Assembly: GCA_964349835.1 (NCBI GenBank)
Contig: CAYGID010000024.1
Span: forward strand, 1-29,558
Source of the DNA: JAQVSH01 sp964349835
GTDB taxonomy: Bacteria; Bacteroidota; Bacteroidia; Bacteroidales; UBA4181
DNA length: 29,558 bases
Direction: 5' to 3'
How positions within the stretch are numbered: the stretch's first letter is position 1; each line of letters opens with the position of its first letter. The notes under the pieces were generated by a model. That model made no database searches. It had not been told where the DNA came from and worked only from the letters and a program-made list of their open reading frames with translations. This document shows positions 24,025 through 29,558 of this stretch, piece by piece. A program made the position numbers and the translations under genes.

Positions 24025-24579
24025 ATGCCGCTTGAGGAGAGACTCTGTACACTTGGAACGCTGACCCGGCTCTCGGGTTATCGCGGTGGTTACATGATGG
24101 TTTCGCCCAAGCCGTTTGCTGAAGATTTTGAAATGCCGGGACAGGTATTCCTTCTGATAGAAGGATTGCCTGTCCCTTTTTTTGTAGAAGAGTGGTCGTT
24201 TCGCTCCGATTCGGCGCTGCTTGTCAAGTTCGAAGAGCCCGATTCGGACGAAAAGGCCAGGGAGTTTCTGGGCTCTCCCGTAATGGCTCACCCGGCAGTT
24301 ATCGCTAAGGGCGCCGACGAGGAACCTTCGCTCGAAGATTTAAAGGGATTTACCGTTATGGATGCCCGTGAAGGCGTGGTAGGTATCGTGGCCGATGTGC
24401 TCTATTACGGAGAGAATGTTCTTTTCAGCGTAGATCGTAACGGAGAGGAGATTTTAGTCCCTGTGCACGAAGACCTCATAGAGGGGGTCGACCCCGATCA
24501 AAAAATCATCTATGCTATTCTGCCCGAAGGACTACTGGAGCTTTTCACTCCGGGTGCCGGGGATCCGACCGAAGGCTAA
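24025..24579 (+). CDS. rimM: Ribosome maturation factor RimM
   Basis: 184 residues. The N-terminal RimM barrel starts LGTLTRLSGYRGGYMM, a divergent form of the usual G-x-T-H-G-xx-G motif. The C-terminal PRC-barrel carries LKGFTVMDAREGVVGIVADV, then ILVPVHEDLIEGVDPDQKII and PEGLLEL, the family's typical close. RimM binds S19 and helps 30S head maturation. It starts 5 bases after rpsP. Its TAA overlaps the TAG of the convergent tsaC in CTAA at 24576-24579. Confidence 0.93.
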   Translation: MPLEERLCTLGTLTRLSGYRGGYMMVSPKPFAEDFEMPGQVFLLIEGLPVPFFVEEWSFRSDSALLVKFEEPDSDEKAREFLGSPVMAHPAVIAKGADEEPSLEDLKGFTVMDAREGVVGIVADVLYYGENVLFSVDRNGEEILVPVHEDLIEGVDPDQKIIYAILPEGLLELFTPGAGDPTEG

Positions 24580-25184
24580 GGCCTGATAATCTTTATAGAA
24601 CCGTTGGTTTCGATCTTGATAATCGATGAGGGAGCGCCGGAATTTCGAACCTCCCGGTGCCAGTCGACAGTATAATCTACCCCTTCAAGAATTTCGGGAG
24701 CGATGTCGGCAAAAGAGGCCGGTGCGGCCGAACCGTGTATATTGGCCGAAGTGGAGACAATCGGTTTTCTGAATCGAGAGAGCAGCGCCTCACAAAAGGG
24801 ATTTTTTACCACACGGATTCCTATAGATCCGTCGTCGGCGAGCAGATTTTCTGCCACATTTTTTCCGCCTGGATAGATGATGGTCATGGGTTTGTCGGCC
24901 ACCTCCAGAAGTTGCCAAGCCATATCGGGAACTGCTTGCACATATCGGGTCAGAAACGACTCCTGTCCCAGAAGAATCAGCATAGAGTTACTTTCGCGAT
25001 TTTCCTTAAGCCGAAAGATCTTTTCAACGGCATCGGGGCGTGTGGCATCGCATCCGATACCCCAAATGGTGTCGGTGGGATAGAGTATGATGCCGCCTTC
25101 GCTCAATACGGCGAGAGCCTTTTCCACTTCCAACACCATACGGCGGTCAGGATTCAGCGGGGTTGAACGGTTGTTTGTTTGCAT
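24576..25184 (-). CDS. L-threonylcarbamoyladenylate synthase (TsaC/YwlC/Sua5 family)
   Basis: Up to 202 residues. It makes threonylcarbamoyl-AMP for the t6A modification of ANN-decoding tRNAs. The motif ILYPTDTIWGIGCDA near the N-terminus, DKPMTIIYP, GSIGIRV, and RKPIVSTSANIHG mark the YrdC fold. It is a short, single-domain type without the C-terminal Sua5 domain. Two starts are possible. The ATG at 25184 overlaps the permease gene by 31 bases. The ATG at 25139 (MVLEVEKAL) starts 14 bases after that gene's stop and fits the family's N-terminus better. It is in an operon with the permease and rbfA. Confidence 0.92.
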   Translation of the reverse strand: MQTNNRSTPLNPDRRMVLEVEKALAVLSEGGIILYPTDTIWGIGCDATRPDAVEKIFRLKENRESNSMLILLGQESFLTRYVQAVPDMAWQLLEVADKPMTIIYPGGKNVAENLLADDGSIGIRVVKNPFCEALLSRFRKPIVSTSANIHGSAAPASFADIAPEILEGVDYTVDWHREVRNSGAPSSIIKIETNGSIKIIRP

Positions 25185-26407
25185 GTGCTTTCGAGATTCA
25201 GATATTTCGGGACAATCGTTTTGGCGGGGATATAGGCAGTAATGAGTCCAATCAGTAGCGAAGCGGCAAAGACCATCAGAAAATCTTCAATCCGCAGGCT
25301 CATGGGGTATGCATCGAAGACAAACGAGCCAGCTCCGGCAATTTTTAGCCATCCAAACTCCATCTGGAGCCAACAGAGCAGCGCGCCCAGTGCCATACCG
25401 GCCAATGAACCCAATCCGGAGATCAGCCACCCCTCATAAAGAAATATATTGATAATCAAATCGTCCGACGCACCCAAATTCTCCAGAATTCCGATATCTC
25501 TCTTTTTTTCAATAATCAGCATGGAGAGCGAGGCCACCACATTGAAAGAGGCAATCAGGAGAATAAAGAGCAAGATGAAAAAAGCCGCCCATTTTTCCAT
25601 TTGCGAAATCTTGTAAAATGACTCCTTCTGCTCTTTCCGGTTGCGAATCTGCATCGATTTGCCGGTAATCTCTTCTATAGAGGCTCGCACAGCCTTCTGG
25701 TCGGCTCCCGCTTCGAGATGAATGTCTATGGCACTCACGGCCGAGGGCTCTTGCAGCAAGGTGCGCACAAACTGCAGAGAGGTTAACACATACTTTGTAT
25801 TGGTCTCCTCGTCGACACTGAAAACAGCGGTGGGCCAGATGGGTTTGCCCCGGAGCATATTTTCGGCAAAAGCCGAGATTCTGGTATCCTTTGGCAGACT
25901 GAACACCTCGATGGGGCCTGTCGATGGGGTGGGTACCGAGAGGTAATACTGCACCCCGGCTCCCAGAATGGCCCCCGGGTTACCTGAGGTGCCAAAATCG
26001 ATATGGCCGCGCACAAGACTCTCTGTGATACGGGTTGTTTCGGTGTAGTTGGGTGGAATACCCCGAATTACAGCCAGGTGCTGTTTGTTCTGATAGCTCA
26101 GGAGAACAGTCTCTTCCAGAATCTCCGAAACGGAGGCCACCCCCTTCACAGAGGCAATCTGACGAAGTTGGAGCGAATCGGCGGCAAAATTATTTGCGTT
26201 AACAGCTTTGACCTGCAGATCGGGATCGAATTTGCCGTAGAGAGAGGTCATCAGGTCGTCGATCCCATTCATGGCCGAGAGAACCAGAATCAGAGCCATG
26301 GTGCCGATGACCACCCCAAGCCACGAAATCACCGAAATAATATTGACTGCCGTATGCGATTTCGACGCAAACAGATATCTTTTGGCAACCAATAAGGGGA
26401 AATTCAT
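25154..26407 (-). CDS. LolC/LolE-type FtsX-like ABC permease
   Basis: 417 residues with the MacB-PCD/FtsX arrangement. The N-terminal FPLLVAKRYLFA is the LolC/E start motif, followed by TM1 (about 20-44). A periplasmic domain (about 50-270) is followed by three C-terminal helices: FFILLFILLIASFNVVASLS, the helix after FLYEGWLISGLG, and FLMVFAASLLIGLITAYIPA. A conserved EKKRDIGILENLGAS loop joins the ATPase. The role expected is release of lipoproteins from the inner membrane to LolA. No ATPase gene is adjacent. It lies between rbfA (22 bases upstream) and tsaC, a common Bacteroidales order. The family also includes macrolide exporters, but the start motif favours LolC/E. Confidence 0.88.
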   Translation of the reverse strand: MNFPLLVAKRYLFASKSHTAVNIISVISWLGVVIGTMALILVLSAMNGIDDLMTSLYGKFDPDLQVKAVNANNFAADSLQLRQIASVKGVASVSEILEETVLLSYQNKQHLAVIRGIPPNYTETTRITESLVRGHIDFGTSGNPGAILGAGVQYYLSVPTPSTGPIEVFSLPKDTRISAFAENMLRGKPIWPTAVFSVDEETNTKYVLTSLQFVRTLLQEPSAVSAIDIHLEAGADQKAVRASIEEITGKSMQIRNRKEQKESFYKISQMEKWAAFFILLFILLIASFNVVASLSMLIIEKKRDIGILENLGASDDLIINIFLYEGWLISGLGSLAGMALGALLCWLQMEFGWLKIAGAGSFVFDAYPMSLRIEDFLMVFAASLLIGLITAYIPAKTIVPKYLNLESTCKQTTVQPR

Positions 26408-26429
26408 GACGGGAAACTAAGGGAGGTGG

Positions 26430-26768
26430 TCAGGATTCCAGTAATTTATCTATCCGTGCAGCGTAATCGAGGCTGTCATCAATAAAGAAGGCCAGTTCGG
26501 GCACAATGCGCAACTGAAACCTCACCCTTCGGCCCAGTTCCATTCGGATTCCACGTACAAAAGGCTGCAGGTGAGCGATAAAAGTATCGCGTCCCTCGGG
26601 AGGGAAAATGCTAAGATATACCCTGGCTACACTCAAATCGGGGCTCATACGGACCACGGTGACCGATATCATCTTGCCTTCGGTAATCTCTTTTCCGGCC
26701 TTTTGGAAGATATCGCTCAAATCCTTCTGGATCAGGCGGGCTACCTTGCTTTGTCTTGTGGTTTCCAT
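26430..26768 (-). CDS. rbfA: 30S ribosome-binding factor A
   Basis: 112 residues, the standard single KH-like domain of RbfA. The N-terminal helix VARLIQKDLSDIFQKAG is typical. ISVTVVRMSPDLSVARVYLSIFP and the C-terminal region ending ELAFFIDDSLDYAARIDKLL are the family hallmarks. It binds the 30S subunit and helps 16S 5'-end maturation, in line with RsgA and RimM elsewhere in this window. It is the promoter-proximal gene of the rbfA-permease-tsaC operon, with a -7 box at 26793-26800. Confidence 0.96.
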   Translation of the reverse strand: METTRQSKVARLIQKDLSDIFQKAGKEITEGKMISVTVVRMSPDLSVARVYLSIFPPEGRDTFIAHLQPFVRGIRMELGRRVRFQLRIVPELAFFIDDSLDYAARIDKLLES

Positions 26769-26792
26769 AGTGGCATTCTCCTATATTCCCGG

Positions 26793-26800
26793 CAAAAGTA
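26793..26800 (-). promoter_or_regulatory. -7 box of rbfA operon
   Basis: Minus-strand TACTTTTG exactly fits TAnnTTTG, about 25 bases before the rbfA ATG. It sits where the -33 element of the divergent trpS promoter would be. Confidence 0.6.
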
Positions 26801-26821
26801 CGTTTTTTGAGGAACATTTCT

Positions 26822-26829
26822 TACTTTTG
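26822..26829 (+). promoter_or_regulatory. -7 box of trpS-lpxK
   Basis: TACTTTTG exactly fits TAnnTTTG and lies 53 bases before the trpS ATG. Only 21 bases separate it from the divergent rbfA -7 box. Confidence 0.6.
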
Positions 26830-26882
26830 CGGCTCTTGAACCCCCTATTCTTGTCTTTCACAAGATCTTTTGCCTCAGTTTT

Positions 26883-27875
26883 ATGGAAACAGTGCTTAGT
26901 GGCATCCGGCCTACCGGAAACCTTCATCTTGGTAACTATTTTGGCGCTCTGCGGAACTTTATCCGGATGCAGGATGCCTACAACTGCTTTTTCTTCATTG
27001 CCGATTATCATTCGCTTACTACCCATCCCACCCCTTCCGATCTGAATGGAAATGTGAAGCAGGTGTTGGTTGAATACTTAGCGGCCGGCTTAGATCCGGA
27101 GAAATCTACAATCTACGTGCAGAGCGATGTTCCCGAAGTAATTGAGATATATCTATTTCTGAACAATCTGGCCTATGTGGGCGAGCTGGAAAGGTGCACC
27201 TCGTTTAAAGAGAAAATCAGGCAGCAGCCCGATAATGTGAATGCCGGATTGCTCACCTATCCCACGCTTATGGCAGCCGATATCCTGATGCACCGCTCTC
27301 ATAAGGTGCCGGTTGGAAAAGATCAGGAGCAACACCTTGAGATGACGCGTACCTTTGCTGCCCGGTTTAACCGAATGTATGGTGCCGACTTCTTTCCGCA
27401 GCCGGTGGCGTTTAATTTCGGGAGCGACCTGGTAAAAATTCCCGGTTTAAACGGAACCGGGAAAATGGGAAAATCGGAGGGAGAGGGGAATGCCATTTTC
27501 CTGAACGATGAGCCTGCCAATATCAGGAAAAAGGTGATGCGTGCCACCACCGATGCCGGACCGGTTCCCGGCCAGCCCAAATCGGATGCGGTAGAAAATC
27601 TCTTTACGCTGTTGAAAGTGGTTTCTCTACCGGAGGTTCTGACGCATTTCGAAGCATCGTACGATAATGGGACAATCCGTTACGGCGATCTCAAAAAGCA
27701 GTTGGCCGAAGATCTGATTCTCTTTACCTCTCCTTTTAGGGAGAAGATTGCTGCTCTTTCGGCCGATAAGGCCTATTTGTCGCGTGTGGCAAAACTGGGA
27801 CGCGACAAGGCCCGAGAAAGCGGAGGTCAAACATTAAAAGCCATGAGGGAGCTGATAGGCTTCAGGTCGTTGTAA
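26883..27875 (+). CDS. trpS: Tryptophanyl-tRNA synthetase
   Basis: 330 residues, the usual bacterial length. The class I signatures are present as HLGN within GIRPTGNLHLGNYFGAL and KMGKS within GTGKMGKSEG. YPTLMAADIL, VPVGKDQEQHLEMTR and NAIFLNDEP complete the TrpRS pattern. It charges tRNA-Trp. lpxK starts 10 bases after its stop. I see no leader peptide rich in Trp and no T-box in the 53-base leader, so there is no visible attenuation. Confidence 0.97.
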   Translation: METVLSGIRPTGNLHLGNYFGALRNFIRMQDAYNCFFFIADYHSLTTHPTPSDLNGNVKQVLVEYLAAGLDPEKSTIYVQSDVPEVIEIYLFLNNLAYVGELERCTSFKEKIRQQPDNVNAGLLTYPTLMAADILMHRSHKVPVGKDQEQHLEMTRTFAARFNRMYGADFFPQPVAFNFGSDLVKIPGLNGTGKMGKSEGEGNAIFLNDEPANIRKKVMRATTDAGPVPGQPKSDAVENLFTLLKVVSLPEVLTHFEASYDNGTIRYGDLKKQLAEDLILFTSPFREKIAALSADKAYLSRVAKLGRDKARESGGQTLKAMRELIGFRSL

Positions 27876-27885
27876 ATGAAAAATC

Positions 27886-28989
27886 ATGTTGACCCGCAAA
27901 AGCAAATGGTTACAACCACTTTTGGTTCCGGCCGGATTCCTTTTCAGGACGGTTGTGGGTCTGAGAAATCTATTGTTCGATTACAAGTGGATTGAATCGA
28001 AGTCGTTCCGGATTCCGTTAATCTCAGTGGGAAATATCACCGTGGGTGGAACCGGCAAGACACCGATGATAGAGTATTTGGCCTCGCTTCTGCTTAGCAG
28101 GTATCAGGTGGCTGTATTAAGCCGCGGGTACAAGCGAAAAAGTAGCGGTTTCCTTTTGGCAGCTCCCGATTCATCGGTTTCGACGGTTGGCGATGAGTCT
28201 CGGCAGCTAAAGCTGAAGTTCCCTCAGCTAACCGTAGCTGTTGATGCCAACCGGGTACGGGGTATTCAATTGCTTAAAGAGAACCATCCCGCTCTCCAGG
28301 TTGTGCTGCTTGATGATGCTTTTCAGCATAGATATGTTGCCCCGGGTCTCAATATTCTGTTGGTCGATTACAACCGGCCTCCCTGTTTCGATAGCATGTT
28401 ACCCGCGGGCGATCTGCGAGAGCCGCCTTCGTCGATGGATCGTGCCGATATGGTTGTGGTAACCAAGGCTCCTCCAACGATTTCGCCCATGGATCAGCGG
28501 ATCTTTACCCGAAACCTTAATCTGTACCCTTATCAGTCAATCTTCTTTTCGAAACTGGAGTACGGAGAACTGAAGCCCGTTTTCGAAAACAACGGGCAGG
28601 CAGTAACCACCGGATGCCCCCCAGAAAGGTCACAAAAGGCACTGCTCATTTCGGGAATTGCTTCGCCAGCCCCTTTCGAGACTAAGATGGCCGAAATGAT
28701 GCCTATCCTGGCTTGCAAGCGCTATCCCGACCACTATGCGTTTCAGGATTCCGACATTTCTGAATTGGAGTCTATGATTCCCGAACCGGATCAGGAGAAT
28801 ACCCTTTTTGTCACCACCGAGAAGGATGCCGTTCGGCTGGCCGAACTCAAACACTGTATAAGCCGTCAGGAAAACTGGTTTTATCTCCCTGTGCGTGTGG
28901 TTTTTATTGGCGATGGCGAATCCCGGTTTCATAAGGAAGTCCTGAAATATGTGGCTTCGAACCGGCGAAACAGTATTCTGCATCGGTAG
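27886..28989 (+). CDS. lpxK: Tetraacyldisaccharide 4'-kinase
   Basis: 367 residues. It phosphorylates the 4' position of the lipid A precursor, so the organism makes lipid A. An N-terminal hydrophobic segment (about 9-24) anchors it to the inner membrane. The Walker A motif is GNITVGGTGKTP (about 49-60). Other marks are LSRGYKRKS, VGDESRQL, LLDDAFQHR and a C-terminal VTTEKDAVRL. It is cotranscribed with trpS. The ATG at 27886 is used; the out-of-frame ATG at 27876 leads only to a short frame. Confidence 0.95.
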   Translation: MLTRKSKWLQPLLVPAGFLFRTVVGLRNLLFDYKWIESKSFRIPLISVGNITVGGTGKTPMIEYLASLLLSRYQVAVLSRGYKRKSSGFLLAAPDSSVSTVGDESRQLKLKFPQLTVAVDANRVRGIQLLKENHPALQVVLLDDAFQHRYVAPGLNILLVDYNRPPCFDSMLPAGDLREPPSSMDRADMVVVTKAPPTISPMDQRIFTRNLNLYPYQSIFFSKLEYGELKPVFENNGQAVTTGCPPERSQKALLISGIASPAPFETKMAEMMPILACKRYPDHYAFQDSDISELESMIPEPDQENTLFVTTEKDAVRLAELKHCISRQENWFYLPVRVVFIGDGESRFHKEVLKYVASNRRNSILHR

Positions 28990-29014
28990 CCCTATGCGTT
29001 GGGAGGGGGGCATG

Positions 29015-29044
29015 TTGCTGTCTGATTTTTTTTTATTACATTTG
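29015..29044 (+). promoter_or_regulatory. Promoter of tig
   Basis: TTG (29015-29017), a 19-base spacer, then TACATTTG (29037-29044), an exact TAnnTTTG. Transcription from about 29051 gives a leader of roughly 80 bases. Confidence 0.7.
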
Positions 29045-29059
29045 CCGAGCATTTCCATT

Positions 29060-29092
29060 ATAACCGGAACATTTTGGTTTACACCCGGTTAT
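29060..29092 (+). other. Inverted repeat in the tig leader
   Basis: ATAACCGG (29060-29067) and CCGGTTAT (29085-29092) are perfect complements around a 17-base loop. They lie just after the predicted transcription start of tig. It could be an RNA hairpin in the leader or a protein-binding site; no T run follows, so it is not a terminator. Confidence 0.45.
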
Positions 29093-29131
29093 TGATCTGA
29101 TTTCGTAATTATTACCCAAAAAAACGCATAC

Positions 29132-29558
29132 ATGAACGTATCAAAAGAGCTGGTCGATTCGTTGAACGCAGTGGTTACCGTAAAAGTGGTTAGTGAAGAT
29201 TATGAGCCCAAAGTTCAGGAGGTGCTCAAGTCGTACCGTCGTAATGCCAAAATCGACGGCTTTCGGCCCGGTAAGGCGCCCGAAGGGATTATTCGCAAGA
29301 TGTACGGCCGCTATGTGCTGGTCGACGAGGTAAACAAACTGGTTTCGGATGCTTTGAATAAATTGATCGAAGAGGAGCAGCTTCATATCCTGGGCGAGCC
29401 TCTCCCCAATGAGAGTCAGCCTATGATTGATTTTGACTCCCAAACGGAATTTACCTTTCTTTTCGATCTCGGGTTGGCGCCCAAGATGGATCTTTCTAAC
29501 ATGAAAGAGATAGCAGTAAATGCATACAAGATTGTGCCTGATTCCAAAATGTTGGAAG
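29132..29558 (+). CDS. tig: Trigger factor (5' part; runs off the window)
   Basis: The first 142 codons of the ribosome-associated chaperone and prolyl isomerase. The frame is open to the window end. It begins MNVSKELVDSLNAVVTVKV. It carries the ribosome-docking signature GFRPGKAP (residues 44-51), followed by MYGRYVLVDEVNKLVSDAL, LGEPLPN and the FLFDLGLAPKMDLS boundary into the central domain. The start codon ATG at 29132 sits about 80 bases after the predicted transcription start. In many Bacteroidales tig precedes clpP and clpX, which would be outside the window. Confidence 0.95.
   Translation, partial: MNVSKELVDSLNAVVTVKVVSEDYEPKVQEVLKSYRRNAKIDGFRPGKAPEGIIRKMYGRYVLVDEVNKLVSDALNKLIEEEQLHILGEPLPNESQPMIDFDSQTEFTFLFDLGLAPKMDLSNMKEIAVNAYKIVPDSKMLE

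Noticed and set aside
1..29558. Search by eye for CRISPR arrays, tRNA, rRNA, insertion sequences and phage genes
   Set aside because: No direct-repeat arrays, cloverleaf-like sequences, transposase motifs or phage structural proteins were seen; almost all sequence is explained by housekeeping genes.

Overview
The window is a gene-dense stretch of chromosome from a member of the Bacteroidota, most likely order Bacteroidales. Four things point there. Many promoters match the Bacteroidota sigma-factor -7 box TAnnTTTG. The start regions lack Shine-Dalgarno sequences. The gene order ftsX, DUF3098, uppP, truB, queA is typical of the group. Several proteins have Bacteroidales-type features: a DksA-like protein with a degenerate zinc finger, an S16 with a long tail, and a type-2 IleRS. 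Nearly all genes are housekeeping genes. I see no phage, insertion sequence, CRISPR array, tRNA or rRNA, and no gene-free stretch longer than about 210 bases. One 100-base block of N (1348-1447) is an assembly gap.

Layout. 1-294: 3' end of rsgA (+), tail to tail with a minus-strand cluster running from 4203 down to 291: a secreted helix-hairpin-helix/putative beta-barrel protein, thyA (cut by the gap), probably folA hidden in the gap, and a long-chain polyprenyl diphosphate synthase. 4322-5628: pgk (+) with its own promoter. A perfect 30-bp inverted repeat (5633-5706) separates pgk from the convergent serS. 7014-8729 (-): rpmA and rplU with promoter and terminator, and an EamA-family transporter. 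8841-9524: a membrane zinc metallopeptidase (+). 9541-11580: a Gcr/'site-specific recombinase' family membrane protein (-), divergent from a PfkB-family kinase (11651-12649, +).

12663-18657 is a long minus-strand cluster, transcribed ftsX, DUF3098, uppP, truB, queA, GH3-family protein, deoxynucleoside kinase. It links division-site murein control, recycling of the undecaprenyl carrier and tRNA modification. Divergent from it is ileS (18867-22292, +), followed by dksA-like and lspA (+, 1 base apart), then rpsP and rimM (+). tsaC/sua5, a LolC/E-type permease and rbfA form a minus-strand operon (24576-26768). It is divergent from trpS and lpxK (+). The window ends inside tig (trigger factor), whose first 142 codons are present.

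Functionally the window concentrates translation genes: ribosomal proteins L21, L27 and S16; ribosome maturation factors RsgA, RimM and RbfA; three aminoacyl-tRNA synthetases; tRNA modification enzymes TruB, QueA and TsaC; and trigger factor. Envelope genes are interleaved: UppP, FtsX, LspA, LolC/E, LpxK and the polyprenyl synthase. I found no clear novel defence or mobile system. The most interesting items are the GxHH active-site signature of IleRS, the pgk/serS hairpin, the Gcr-family membrane protein, the exported HhH protein, and the gene content probably lost in the gap.
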